Shown: one piece after another, positions 17,343-25,844 of the stretch
How positions within the stretch are numbered: the first letter of the stretch is position 1
Layout of the letters: the number at the start of each line of letters is the position of its first letter
Origin: Wenjunlia vitaminophila DSM 41686
GTDB taxonomy: Bacteria > Actinomycetota > Actinomycetes > Streptomycetales > Streptomycetaceae
Length of the DNA: 64,000 nt
Reading direction: 5' to 3'
NCBI RefSeq assembly: GCF_000380165.1
Contig: NZ_KB904662.1
Coordinates: 24,782 to 88,781, forward strand
Program-made: the position numbers and the translations under genes
The notes under the pieces: generated by a model
What the model saw: the letters and a program-made list of their open reading frames with translations, nothing else
Told to the model about the DNA's origin: nothing
The model's database searches: none

Positions 17343-19193
17343 GTGACGTCGGGAACCGCCGCGCACCTGATGCCCCTCGCCATCGCCGTCCCGGTGCTGG
17401 TGGCCTGTCTCATGGTCGCCGCGGGAAGCAGGTTGCCGCACCACGTGCTCGACCTCCTGGGCGTCGCCACGTCGCTCACGGTGTGTGCCCTGGCGGCGGT
17501 CGTGCTGACGCGGTCCGCCGACGGCCGCGTCGTCACCTGGAACGGCGACTGGCGGCCGAAGCGGGGGGTCAGCGTCGGCATCCCCCTCGTCGCCGACAGC
17601 CTCAGCGCCGGAACGGCCCTGCTGATCGCCGGACTGATGAGCTGCGCGCTGCTGTACAGCTGGCGCTACTACTCCCCGGTGCGCGGCTACTACCACGCGC
17701 TGATGCTCCTGTTCCTCGCCGGCATGGAGGGGTTCGTGCTCTCCGGCGACCTGTTCGACATGTTCGTCTTCTTCGAGCTCATGGGCATCGCCGCGTACGC
17801 GCTCACCGGCCTCAAGATCGAGGACCCCACGGCGGTCCAGGGCGGCCTCAACTTCGGCATCGTCAACTCCCTCGGCGCCTACTTCTCCCTGGCGGGCATC
17901 GGCGTCCTGTACGCCAGGCACGGGCAGCTCGGCCTCGCACCGCTCGGCCAGCGGCTCACCGAACACCGGGCCGACGCGCTGACCGTCGTGGCGCTGGTGG
18001 TCATCGTCACCTGCTTCCTGGTGAAGGCGGCCGTCGTGCCCTTCCACTTCTGGCTGCCGGACGCGCACGCGGTGGCGCCCGCGCCGGTGTGCGTGCTGTT
18101 CTCCGGAGTGATGGTCGAACTCGGCCTCTACGGTGCGTTCCGGGTCTTCTGGACGGTCTTCGGGAGCGCGGTGCCGCACGACGACATCCGCGGCGCCTTC
18201 CTCCCGGCCGGGGTGCTCACCGCGGTGGTGGGCGCCCTGATGTGCTTCGCGCAGAGCCACCTCAAGCGCATGCTGGCCTACTCCACCATCGCCCACGTCG
18301 GCCTGTTCACGACCGGGCTCGCCACGCTCACCCCCGAGGGCACCGCGGGCGTGGCGTTGTACGCGGCAGCGCACGCGGGGGTCAAGTCCGCCCTGTTCCT
18401 GCTGGTCGGCGTCATCCTGGCCAGACACGGACACGTGGACGAGCTGAAGCTGCACGGCTGCGGCAGGGACGCCCGGTTCGTGTCCTGGCTGTACTTCGCC
18501 GCGGGCGCCGCCCTGGCCGGGCTCCCCCCGTTCGGCACGGCCCTGGGCAAGTCGGTGACCGAGGAGGCGCTGACCAGGGCGGGACACCCGTGGGGGCCCG
18601 CGGTGTTCGTGGCCGTCTCAGCCCTGACCGGCGGGGCCGTCCTGCGGGCGGGCTTCCGCATCTACCTGGGGGCGGGCCCGGCACCCGACGCCGGCGGCCC
18701 GGTCGCGATCGCTGCGCAGACCACCGGAATCGAGGAGCACCGGGAGACCGAGCAACTGAGCCGCACACCGCGCACCATGTACGCGGCGGTCCTCCTGCTG
18801 CTGGCGGGCGGTCTGGCCGTCGGCGTGCTCCCCGGCGCCGGCCGAGCCTTCGACCACGCCGCGGAGGGCTTCACCGACCCCCGGGGCTACGCCGCGGCGG
18901 TCCTGTTCGGAACGGCCCCCGCGGTGGGCTCCCCGCACCACGAGTCGACGTGGACCGCGCAGGGCGTGGTCCTCGGGTGCGTGTCCACCGCGGCTGCGGT
19001 CCTCCTCGCCGCCGCGGCCGTCCGGGCGCCGCGGGCACCGGACGCACGCCGGGCCCGGCTCCGCCCTTTCCTGCGCTCCCTGGCCGCCGTGCGGGCACTG
19101 CACTCCGGACACGTCGGTGACTACGCCGCCTGGCTCCTGTTCGGCATGACCGCGCTGGCCGCGCTGGTCGGGGTCCTCCCAGTTGACGGCTAA
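17343..19193 (+). CDS. MrpD/MbhH-type antiporter-like subunit (NuoM/N family)
   Basis: A 616-residue polytopic protein, the ion-pumping subunit of the operon, homologous to complex I NuoL/M/N. The key charged residues of the half-channels are present: the helix-5 Glu in FFELMGIAAYALTG, the helix-7 Lys in FLVKAAVVPFHFWLPDAH, the Lys in LKRMLAYSTIAHVG and the Lys in GTALGKSVTEEAL. It starts at GTG 2 nt after the MrpC-like gene. The region from about residue 440 includes a hydrophilic loop and then extra helices. It is the only large antiporter-like subunit in the operon; the NuoL-like part of MrpA is absent. Its stop overlaps the stop of the convergent rhomboid gene. Confidence 0.88.
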   Translation: MTSGTAAHLMPLAIAVPVLVACLMVAAGSRLPHHVLDLLGVATSLTVCALAAVVLTRSADGRVVTWNGDWRPKRGVSVGIPLVADSLSAGTALLIAGLMSCALLYSWRYYSPVRGYYHALMLLFLAGMEGFVLSGDLFDMFVFFELMGIAAYALTGLKIEDPTAVQGGLNFGIVNSLGAYFSLAGIGVLYARHGQLGLAPLGQRLTEHRADALTVVALVVIVTCFLVKAAVVPFHFWLPDAHAVAPAPVCVLFSGVMVELGLYGAFRVFWTVFGSAVPHDDIRGAFLPAGVLTAVVGALMCFAQSHLKRMLAYSTIAHVGLFTTGLATLTPEGTAGVALYAAAHAGVKSALFLLVGVILARHGHVDELKLHGCGRDARFVSWLYFAAGAALAGLPPFGTALGKSVTEEALTRAGHPWGPAVFVAVSALTGGAVLRAGFRIYLGAGPAPDAGGPVAIAAQTTGIEEHRETEQLSRTPRTMYAAVLLLLAGGLAVGVLPGAGRAFDHAAEGFTDPRGYAAAVLFGTAPAVGSPHHESTWTAQGVVLGCVSTAAAVLLAAAAVRAPRAPDARRARLRPFLRSLAAVRALHSGHVGDYAAWLLFGMTALAALVGVLPVDG

Positions 19194-19816
19194 CTGCGGC
19201 GGAAGACGAACGGAGCAGCCACCCCGCCCAGCAGGCCGAACAGGTGCCCCTGCCAGGAGATCCCGCTGTCCGTGGGGAGCACGCCCCACAGGATCGAGCC
19301 GTAGAGGACGGCCACGCCCACGCCCACCACGACGTCCAGCACCTTGCGGTCCACGAAGCCGCGCACCAGCAGGTAGCCGAAGAGACCGAAGATCAGGCCG
19401 CTGGCCCCGGCCGTGTTGGTGTTGGCGGGGGCGACCAGCCACACCCCGACACCGCTGGCCACGATGATGAACGTGGCCACCGCGAAGAACCGGCTCAGCC
19501 CCCGCGCGGCGGCGAGGAACCCCAGCACCAGCAGCGGCACCGAGTTGGCCGCCACGTGGTCGTAGCCGAAGTGCATGAACGACGCCGGGATCACGTCGGC
19601 CAGCTCACCCACCTGGCGCGGGACTATGCCGTACTGGTCGAGCCGGTGGTCCCGGGCCGTGTCCACCGCCTCGAGCAACCACAGCAGCCCCACCCAGAAG
19701 CTCATCAGCAGCGCGGCGGCGCGCACGTCGGCCAACCCGCCGCGCAGCGAGCGGCGGGCCGGGGCGGGACGACGACCGGTGAAGGACGACGGGTCGTACG
19801 ACGGCTGGTGGGCCAC
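19190..19816 (-). CDS. Rhomboid-family intramembrane serine protease
   Basis: A 208-residue membrane protein with about six helices. The catalytic Ser lies in AGASGLIFGLFGY (about Ser139) and the catalytic His in SWQGHLFGLLGG (about His192), the rhomboid dyad. A conserved ASFMHFGYDHVAANS segment precedes them and carries the HxxxN-type motif of helix 2. The GTG at 19816 is preceded by AAGGGGG; an ATG at 19852 is possible. It is convergent with the antiporter operon, sharing bases of the stop codons, and reads away from ubiX. Substrate unknown. Confidence 0.87.
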   Translation of the reverse strand: MAHQPSYDPSSFTGRRPAPARRSLRGGLADVRAAALLMSFWVGLLWLLEAVDTARDHRLDQYGIVPRQVGELADVIPASFMHFGYDHVAANSVPLLVLGFLAAARGLSRFFAVATFIIVASGVGVWLVAPANTNTAGASGLIFGLFGYLLVRGFVDRKVLDVVVGVGVAVLYGSILWGVLPTDSGISWQGHLFGLLGGVAAPFVFRRS

Positions 19817-20015
19817 TGCATTCCCCCTTGACGGCGTGGGTGACGGCCTCAACGGTGCTGACGGAGCCCCCCCGGGTGGTGAGGGACGTCACGGGCGGGA
19901 TCTTCGGTTCGGGTGGACGTCGCGGGTCGGTGTCCTTCCACGGTAGGGAACGACGGGGAGGTCTGTCCTTGTTCCGGTCGGGAAGTCCCGCGCCGCGCCG
20001 GATAGGCTCGACCGT

Positions 20016-20699
20016 GTGGAGCGGGACAACAGGAGCACCGGGGGGGACGGCGGGCGCCGGCCCTGGGTCGTCGGGGTCTCGGGAGCCTCGGGGACGCCCT
20101 ACGCCGCCGCCGTGGTCCGCGCCCTGCTGCACGCGGGGGAGGCGGTGGACCTGGTGGTGAGCCGGGCGGCCAGGCTCACCATCCTCGACGAGACCGGGGC
20201 CCCGTTCCGGGACGCGCACTGGCGCGCCGACCTGGCCCGGTGGCTGGGCACCGACGCCTCGGGGGCGCCGACGCCCGAGCCTGACCTGGACTCCGTCCGC
20301 CACTGGTCCCCCGGGGACCTGGCGGCGGGCCCGTCCAGCGGCTCCTACCCGGCCCGCGGGATGCTCGTCGTCCCGGCGAGCACCGCGGCCGTCGCCGGGA
20401 TCGCCCTGGGGCTGTCCAAGGACCTGTTGCAGCGCACGGCGAGCGTGACCCTCAAGGAACGCCGGCCGCTGGTGGTGGTGGTGCGGGAGACGCCGCTCGC
20501 CGGCCAGACGCTGCGCCACCTGGTCACCCTGGACGAGGCCGGCGCGGTGGTGCTGCCCGCCGCACCGGCGTTCTACGCCGGTGCCCGGGGTATTCAGGAC
20601 CTCGTGGACTTCGTCGCCGGCAGGACGCTGGACGCGGTCGGGGTGCCACACAAGCTGTACCGCAGGTGGGAGGGGGACATCGGGGGCGGTCGCGCGTAG
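20016..20699 (+). CDS. ubiX: UbiX flavin prenyltransferase
   Basis: A 227-residue UbiX/PAD1-type enzyme that prenylates FMN to make the cofactor used by UbiD decarboxylases, here presumably the one at 12425. It has the N-terminal VGVSGASGTPYA flavin-binding motif, PASTAAVAGIALGLSKDLLQR in the middle and KERRPLVVVVRETPL, all typical of the family. The start is GTG at 20016 with a short hydrophilic leader. The AsnC-type regulator gene starts 57 nt downstream on the same strand. Confidence 0.93.
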   Translation: MERDNRSTGGDGGRRPWVVGVSGASGTPYAAAVVRALLHAGEAVDLVVSRAARLTILDETGAPFRDAHWRADLARWLGTDASGAPTPEPDLDSVRHWSPGDLAAGPSSGSYPARGMLVVPASTAAVAGIALGLSKDLLQRTASVTLKERRPLVVVVRETPLAGQTLRHLVTLDEAGAVVLPAAPAFYAGARGIQDLVDFVAGRTLDAVGVPHKLYRRWEGDIGGGRA

Positions 20700-20755
20700 C
20701 GGAGCCCGGAGGTGAGACCCGCGCAACGGCGAGGAACGGAAGGCTTGGCAGACAC

Positions 20756-21208
20756 ATGGACGCGGTGGACAGGCAGCTCATCCAGGCGCTGCGGGAGAAC
20801 GGCAGGGCGTCCTACGCCGAACTGGGACGGCTGGTGGGGCTCTCCGGTCCCAGTGTCACCGACCGGATCAACCGTCTGGAACAGGCCGGGGTGATCACCG
20901 GCTACCGGGCCACGGTCGCCCCGGCCGCGCTCGGGCTCGGTGTCACCGCCCTGGTGGGGGTGCAGCTCACCACCGCCGCCGACCACGAGGAGGTGGCCAG
21001 GAGGCTCCGGGACCTGGCGGAGATCGAGGACTGCTGGTTCATCGCCGGCGACGACTCGTTCATGCTCAAGGTGCGGGTCGGCGACGTGGACGGTCTCGAG
21101 CGGACCATCCACCGGCTGTCCGGCACCAAGGGCGTCTCCCGCACCCGGACCACCGTGGTGCTCTCCACCAAGTGGGAGAGCCGGGTCGGGGAGGTCCCGC
21201 AGGTCTGA
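20756..21208 (+). CDS. Lrp/AsnC family transcriptional regulator
   Basis: A 150-residue regulator. It begins MDAVDRQLIQALRENGRAS, with an AsnC-type helix-turn-helix (YAELGRLVGLSGPSVTDRI) at about residues 20-40, followed by a RAM ligand-binding domain with a GDDSFMLKVRV strand. These proteins bind amino acids or related ligands and form octamers on DNA. The ATG at 20756 gives the canonical N-terminus. It is placed between ubiX and mqnE, as in Streptomyces, so it may sense or control menaquinone or aromatic amino-acid flux; that is inference. Confidence 0.88.
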   Translation: MDAVDRQLIQALRENGRASYAELGRLVGLSGPSVTDRINRLEQAGVITGYRATVAPAALGLGVTALVGVQLTTAADHEEVARRLRDLAEIEDCWFIAGDDSFMLKVRVGDVDGLERTIHRLSGTKGVSRTRTTVVLSTKWESRVGEVPQV

Positions 21209-21368
21209 GCCGGCCCGTCGCGCGGGGGCGCCGCCCCGGTGGCGTAGGCTCGCCTGAGCCGGTCGCGGACCGGACCCGCCGGCTCGGCCGGGCCCCGGAC
21301 GGACGGGGTACGCGGGCGCGGCGCGGGTTCCGGGCGCGACGCTGAACTGGTGGGCACAGGGAGGCCAG

Positions 21369-22532
21369 ATGGACGCCGGGCTCAAGCGGGAGCTGGAGGA
21401 GAAGGTCAACGCGGGGGAGCGGTTGTCCCGCGAGGACGGCATCGCGCTGTACGAGTCCGACGACCTGGCCTGGCTGGGCGGGCTCGCCCACCAGGTGCGC
21501 ACCCGCAAGAACGGTGACGCGGTCTACTTCAACGTCAACCGCCACCTGAACATGACCAACGTGTGCAGCGCCTCGTGCGCCTACTGCTCGTTCCAGCGCA
21601 AGCCGGGCGAGAAGGACGCGTACACCATGCGGATCGAGGAAGCGGTCCGGCTGGCCAAGACCATGGAGAGCGAGCACCTCACCGAGCTGCACATCGTCAA
21701 CGGGCTCCACCCGACCCTGCCCTGGCGGTACTACCCCCGTTCCCTGCGGGCGCTGAAGGAGGCGCTGCCGCAGGTGTCGCTGAAGGCGTTCACCGCCACC
21801 GAGATCCAGTGGTTCGAGAAGATCTCCGGGCTGCCGGCGTCGGAGATCCTCGACGAGCTGATCGACGCCGGCCTCGAGTCGTTGACCGGCGGCGGCGCGG
21901 AGATCTTCGACTGGGAGGTCCGCCAGCACATCGTGGACCACGCCTGCCACTGGGAGGACTGGTCGCGCATCCACAGGCTGGCGCACTCCAAGGGGCTGAA
22001 GACGCCGAGCACCATGCTCTACGGGCACATCGAGGAGCCGCGGCACCGGGTGGACCACGTGCTCAGGCTGCGTGAGCTCCAGGACGAGACCGGCGGCTTC
22101 CAGGTCTTCATCCCGCTCCGCTACCAGCACGACTTCCACGACTCCAGGGACGGCAAGGTCCGCAACCGGCTCCAGGAGCGCACCACCATGGCCACCGGGG
22201 TGGAGGCGCTGAAGACGTTCGCGGTCTCCCGGCTGCTGTTCGACAACGTCCCCCACGTGAAGGTCTTCTGGGTGATGCACGGCCTGTCCACCGCGCAGCT
22301 CGCCCTCAACCACGGTGCCGACGACATGGACGGGTCGGTCGTGGAGTACAAGATCACGCACGACGCGGACAACTTCGGCACCCCGGCCAAGCTGACCCGG
22401 GAGGACCTCCTCGAGCTGATCCGGGACGCCGGTTTCCGACCGCTGGAGCGCAACACCCGCTACGAGGTGATCCGCGAGTTCCCGGGTCCTGACCCGGACC
22501 GCCGCGAGTCCCCGCAGCCCATGCGGGTGTGA
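21369..22532 (+). CDS. mqnE: Aminofutalosine synthase (radical SAM)
   Basis: A 387-residue radical SAM enzyme. MqnE joins 3-[(1-carboxyvinyl)oxy]benzoate, the MqnA product, to adenosine from SAM, giving aminofutalosine. The [4Fe-4S] cluster cysteines are Cys66, Cys70 and Cys73 in CSASCAYC, and the MqnE-type context NVNRHLNMTNVC precedes them. ELHIVNGLHPTLPW and STMLYGHIE are further family segments. The ATG at 21369 follows GGGAGG at the right spacing. Followed by a GNAT and a DUF4229 gene on the same strand. Confidence 0.94.
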   Translation: MDAGLKRELEEKVNAGERLSREDGIALYESDDLAWLGGLAHQVRTRKNGDAVYFNVNRHLNMTNVCSASCAYCSFQRKPGEKDAYTMRIEEAVRLAKTMESEHLTELHIVNGLHPTLPWRYYPRSLRALKEALPQVSLKAFTATEIQWFEKISGLPASEILDELIDAGLESLTGGGAEIFDWEVRQHIVDHACHWEDWSRIHRLAHSKGLKTPSTMLYGHIEEPRHRVDHVLRLRELQDETGGFQVFIPLRYQHDFHDSRDGKVRNRLQERTTMATGVEALKTFAVSRLLFDNVPHVKVFWVMHGLSTAQLALNHGADDMDGSVVEYKITHDADNFGTPAKLTREDLLELIRDAGFRPLERNTRYEVIREFPGPDPDRRESPQPMRV

Positions 22533-22602
22533 TCCCGGCCGCCGGTGTCCGTCCCGTGGACCGTGGAGGGGCCACGCGGACGGGGCAGGTACCGTCGGTT
22601 CC

Positions 22603-23121
22603 ATGGGACTGACGTTCGAGATGGATCCGGAGCTCACCCCGGAGCTGCGGGACCAGGTCGTCTCCGTCTGGACCGACGTGTCGAACGCGGACGGCGCGGT
22701 GGGCTTCGTGCCGCCGGTTGCCGAGGACGACGTGCGGCCCACGGCGGAGAAGCACTTCGCGGCCATGGCCGCCGGCCGCACACGGCTGCTCGCCGCCTGG
22801 GACGGGGACAAGCTGGTGGGCACCGCCTTCTTCTCCTTCAACGACCACCCACTGATGACCCACTGGTGCTGGCTCTACACGGTGATGCTCCACCCGTCCC
22901 GGCAGGGAGAGGGCGAGGGGAGCAGGCTGCTGCGGGAGGCGGAGCGCCAGGGCCGGCGGATGGGCCTGGAGTCGTTCCGCCTCACCTGCCGGGGCGGCAC
23001 CGGCCTGGAGCGGTTCTACGCCTCCGTCGGGTACCGCGAGGTCGGCCGGGTGCCCGCCGCGATCCGGGTGGCGCCCGGCGACGACAGGGACGACGTCATG
23101 ATGTGGCTCGACCTGCGCTGA
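22603..23121 (+). CDS. GNAT family N-acetyltransferase
   Basis: A 172-residue acetyltransferase. The acetyl-CoA loop is PSRQGEGEGSRLLREAE, matching the QxxGxGxG motif, and a C-terminal RFYASVGYREVGR closes the fold. The N-terminal half has the usual strand-helix entry (VVSVWTDVSNADGAVGFV). It lies between mqnE and a DUF4229 gene on the same strand and may be co-transcribed, but nothing links it chemically to menaquinone synthesis. Substrate unknown. Confidence 0.85.
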   Translation: MGLTFEMDPELTPELRDQVVSVWTDVSNADGAVGFVPPVAEDDVRPTAEKHFAAMAAGRTRLLAAWDGDKLVGTAFFSFNDHPLMTHWCWLYTVMLHPSRQGEGEGSRLLREAERQGRRMGLESFRLTCRGGTGLERFYASVGYREVGRVPAAIRVAPGDDRDDVMMWLDLR

Positions 23122-23189
23122 GGGCCACGGACCGGCCGTGCTTCACTGGAAGGCGGCCGGGTTCGCCGAGAACGAGAGAAGTAGCCGCC

Positions 23190-23516
23190 GTGAGCACCGT
23201 GACACCCACCAAACACGCCGCGCTCCGCTACACCGGAATGCGTCTGGGGATCTTCGTCCTGTGTTTCCTCGTCGTCTGGCTGCTCGCCTACGTCGAGGTC
23301 ATCGAGGTCAACGGGGCCGAGGGGACGGTACTGCTGATCGGCGTCGCCGCCCTGCTCTCCGCGCCGATCAGCTACGTGGTGCTGAGCCGGCAGCGCGACG
23401 CGATGTCGGAGGAGATCGTGGACAAGGTCACCCAGACCAAGCGGCGGCTGGCCGAGGACCGCACCCGGGAGGACGCGGCGCAGGACGCCGACCGGCTCCG
23501 GCCCCAGAAGAGCTGA
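23190..23516 (+). CDS. DUF4229 membrane protein
   Basis: A 108-residue protein with two hydrophobic helices (about residues 17-38 and 48-70) joined by a short loop, then a charged, coiled-coil-like cytoplasmic tail rich in Asp, Glu, Arg and Lys. This is the layout of the DUF4229 proteins that accompany mqnE in actinomycetes. The GTG at 23190 gives VSTVTPTKHAALRYTGMRL. No catalytic motif is visible and the function is unknown; conserved linkage suggests a respiratory-chain or quinone-related membrane role, which is inference. Confidence 0.75.
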   Translation: MSTVTPTKHAALRYTGMRLGIFVLCFLVVWLLAYVEVIEVNGAEGTVLLIGVAALLSAPISYVVLSRQRDAMSEEIVDKVTQTKRRLAEDRTREDAAQDADRLRPQKS

Positions 23517-23816
23517 CCCGCCGGCCACCGACCCACCGCGAGCAGCGGAACGACCGCGTCGCACGCCGCCCACCAGTGGTCGGAGGTGGCCGACCTGTGT
23601 CGGACAGCGACACTCAGGTCCCTGAGCCTCGGCTCGGAGGGCGTCAGCACCCCCACCTGACGGCTGTGGGCCCACCGTCATCCCTGCTGGAACGGGGATG
23701 CGAACTCCTCGCTCGGGGACGACGCCACCTGGGGCGACCCGGACGACGAATCCCGGTGGTGCGCCGCGCCCGTGCTCGGGCGGGCCCGCCCCGGAAGACC
23801 ATCTCAAAGTATTGCT
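23517..23816. other. Intergenic, no gene recognised
   Basis: About 300 bp between the DUF4229 gene and the promoter of the leader-peptide unit. Short GC-rich inverted repeats are present (for example GGTCGG/CCGACC near 23577-23596), but I see no gene or convincing motif here. Confidence 0.5.
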
Positions 23817-23846
23817 TTGATGAACCCAAAGCCTCAGTGGTAATCT
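23817..23846 (+). promoter_or_regulatory. Probable housekeeping promoter of the leader-peptide/symporter unit
   Basis: TTGATG at 23817-23822 and TAATCT at 23841-23846 are separated by 18 bp, in an AT-richer patch that stands out from its surroundings. Transcription would start about 7 nt further on, at or next to the ATG at 23854, which would make the leader-peptide mRNA leaderless. Confidence 0.55.
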
Positions 23847-23853
23847 CCACGGC

Positions 23854-23955
23854 ATGACGACAGTACTGACCCACCGAGCCACGGCGGACGCACCGCTCGT
23901 GGCGCGGCTCGAGGTCGACTTCTGTCGCCGGGTGTCGGCTGCCTGTCGCGGCTGA
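23854..23955 (+). CDS. Putative cysteine-containing leader peptide (33 aa)
   Basis: A 33-codon ORF with start MTTVLTHRAT and end VDFCRRVSAACRG. The end matches the Val-Asp-x-Cys/x-Arg-Val-x-Ala-x-Cys-Arg pattern of actinobacterial leader peptides found before sulfur-metabolism genes, which in mycobacteria act as cysteine-responsive attenuators. Two Cys codons lie within the last ten sense codons. No ribosome binding site is present, but the predicted transcription start coincides with the ATG. It lies 298 bp before a DAACS-family symporter gene, with hairpin-forming sequence between. Too short to be an enzyme. The regulatory role is inferred. Confidence 0.6.
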   Translation: MTTVLTHRATADAPLVARLEVDFCRRVSAACRG

Positions 23956-24047
23956 GTCCGCGCCCCGCCCCGGCGTTGTCGTCACGGCCCGACTGATCGG
24001 GCCCCACCCCCCTCGACATCCACCTCGGTGATCCACGGCGTGTCGGC

Positions 24048-24153
24048 CACGGGACCGTCTCAGGGACGGCCGTGACCGGAGGCCGTGCCGAGCCCCTCCC
24101 GACCCACCGTCACCGGCGCCCACCCGGCGCGCCCACCGCGCCCGGCGCGGGTG
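24048..24153 (+). promoter_or_regulatory. Hairpin-rich leader between peptide and symporter genes
   Basis: A 10-bp stem with a 2-nt bulge and 5-nt loop spans 24048-24074. A second structure at 24121-24153 has an inner GCGCG/CGCGC stem and an outer CACCC/GGGTG stem. They lie between the leader peptide and the symporter, where an attenuator terminator or Rho-entry control would be expected. I could not establish mutually exclusive pairings by eye. Confidence 0.4.
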
Positions 24154-24253
24154 ACGTGCGTCGGAGCGGCGCAGTGGCTGTCGTGGGTCGGGCGCGACCG
24201 CGGGGCGGCGGCACCTCCCGTTCCCCGTCCCCCCCGTACCACGCACCCGGAGT

Positions 24254-25579
24254 GTGCCCGTGTCGTCCTCCACCACCGTCAAGCCCCCCAGTCCCCTCGC
24301 CGGCCTGCGCCGGACCCCGTTCTGGGCGCAGATCATCGGCGGCCTCGTGCTCGGTGTCGTCCTCGGCCTCGTCGCCCGCGAGTACCACGTGGACTGGCTC
24401 ACCGAGACCCTGACCAGAACCGGCGACATCTTCGTGCAGTTGCTCAAGCTCGCCGTCGCCCCGCTGGTCTTCACCGCGATCCTGGTCAGCATCGCCAACC
24501 TCCGCAACGTGACCAACGCCGCCCGGCTGGCCGGCCGCACCCTGCTGTGGTTCCTCGCCACCTCGCTGATCGCGGTGACCATCGGCATCGTCATCGGCGT
24601 GCTCACCGACCCCGGCTCCGGCACCGGGCTGCGCCCGTCCGACGGCGAGCGGGTGGACGGCGTCTCCGCGTCCTGGGTGGACTTCCTCACCGGGATCGTC
24701 CCCACCGACGTGATCACCCCGTTCACCGAACTCAACGTGCTCCAGATCGTCTTCCTCGCCGTGGTGATCGGTGTCGCCGTGCTGAAGGTCGGCGACCGCG
24801 CCGAACCGGTCCTCACCCTCAGCCGCACCGTCCTGGAACTGGTCCAGAAGGCCCTGTGGTGGGTCATCCGGCTGGCGCCCCTCGGCACCCTCGGCCTGAT
24901 CGGCAAGTCGGTGGCCACCTACGGCTGGGACCTGCTCGAGCCCATGGCGACGTTCACCGTCGACGTCTACGTCGGGTGCGCGCTGGTGCTGTTCGGCGTC
25001 TACCCGCTGCTGCTGTGGCTGGTGGCGAAGGTCAACCCGCTGCACTTCTTCCAGGGCGCCTGGCCCGCCATCCAGCTCGCGTTCGTCTCCCGTTCCTCCG
25101 TGGGCACCATGCCGGTCACCCAGCGGTCGGTGGAGCGCCTCGGCGTGCAGCGGGAGTACGCGGCCTTCGCGGTCCCGTTCGGCGCGACCACCAAGATGGA
25201 CGGTTGCGCCGCGATCTACCCGGCGCTGGCCGCGATCTTCGTCGCCCAGGTCTTCGGAGTGAGCCTCGGCATCGGCGACTACCTGTTGATCGCCTTCGTC
25301 TCCGTGGTCGGCTCGGCCGCCACCGCGGGGCTGACCGGCGCCATCGTGATGCTGACCCTGACCCTGTCCACGCTGGGCCTGCCGCTGGAGGGCGTGGGCC
25401 TGCTGCTGGCCATCGACCCGGTGCTTGACATGGTGCGCACCGCCACGAACGTCGCGGGTCAGGCGGCCGTACCGGTGCTGGTGGCCTCCCGCGAGGGCAT
25501 CCTGGACCGCGAGGCCTTCGCGGGGGTCAGTAGCTCCCCGGTGGAGGAGGCACCGGTCCGCGAGCCGGTCGCCGTCTGA
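24254..25579 (+). CDS. Dicarboxylate/amino acid:cation symporter (DAACS family)
   Basis: A 441-residue polytopic transporter of the GltP/DctA/TcyP family, which couples uptake of dicarboxylates, glutamate/aspartate or cystine to Na+ or H+. It has the re-entrant loop 1 serine-rich motif (SRSSVGTMPVT), the AVPFGATTKMDGCAAIYPA segment replacing the usual NxDGT motif, and DPVLDMVRTATNVAGQA in helix 8. An alternative GTG start is at 24260. Usual length is about 420-450. The cysteine-rich leader peptide upstream suggests cystine or another sulfur substrate. A strong terminator follows. Confidence 0.88.
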   Translation: MPVSSSTTVKPPSPLAGLRRTPFWAQIIGGLVLGVVLGLVAREYHVDWLTETLTRTGDIFVQLLKLAVAPLVFTAILVSIANLRNVTNAARLAGRTLLWFLATSLIAVTIGIVIGVLTDPGSGTGLRPSDGERVDGVSASWVDFLTGIVPTDVITPFTELNVLQIVFLAVVIGVAVLKVGDRAEPVLTLSRTVLELVQKALWWVIRLAPLGTLGLIGKSVATYGWDLLEPMATFTVDVYVGCALVLFGVYPLLLWLVAKVNPLHFFQGAWPAIQLAFVSRSSVGTMPVTQRSVERLGVQREYAAFAVPFGATTKMDGCAAIYPALAAIFVAQVFGVSLGIGDYLLIAFVSVVGSAATAGLTGAIVMLTLTLSTLGLPLEGVGLLLAIDPVLDMVRTATNVAGQAAVPVLVASREGILDREAFAGVSSSPVEEAPVREPVAV

Positions 25580-25599
25580 CGTCAGGCGGCCCCTCGGGC

Positions 25600-25650
25600 C
25601 GCGGAGCCCCGGGCACCGGTGCGGACACCACCGGAGCCCGGGGCTCCGCG
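25600..25650 (+). terminator. 15-bp stem terminator after the symporter gene
   Basis: A perfect 15-bp inverted repeat (25600-25614/25636-25650) with a 21-nt loop that can itself fold. It begins 20 bp after the symporter stop codon. Confidence 0.8.
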
Positions 25651-25844
25651 CTGTCGGGAACGGGCCGGAGCCGCCCGGCTCGGCACACCCGTCGTTTCCC
25701 CGACGCGGTGAGGACCGACCGCCGCCACTAGCTCCGAGTCGCCGGGTCCCTGATCAGCGCCAGGTGGAACGCGGCGGTCCACCGATGAGTCCACCGTCCT
25801 CGAACGGTCTACCCAGCGACACGACCGTTCTCGACAGGGGTGCC

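Noticed and set aside
23517..23853. Riboswitch before the symporter gene
   Set aside because: I could not match any known riboswitch core; the leader peptide and hairpins explain the region better.
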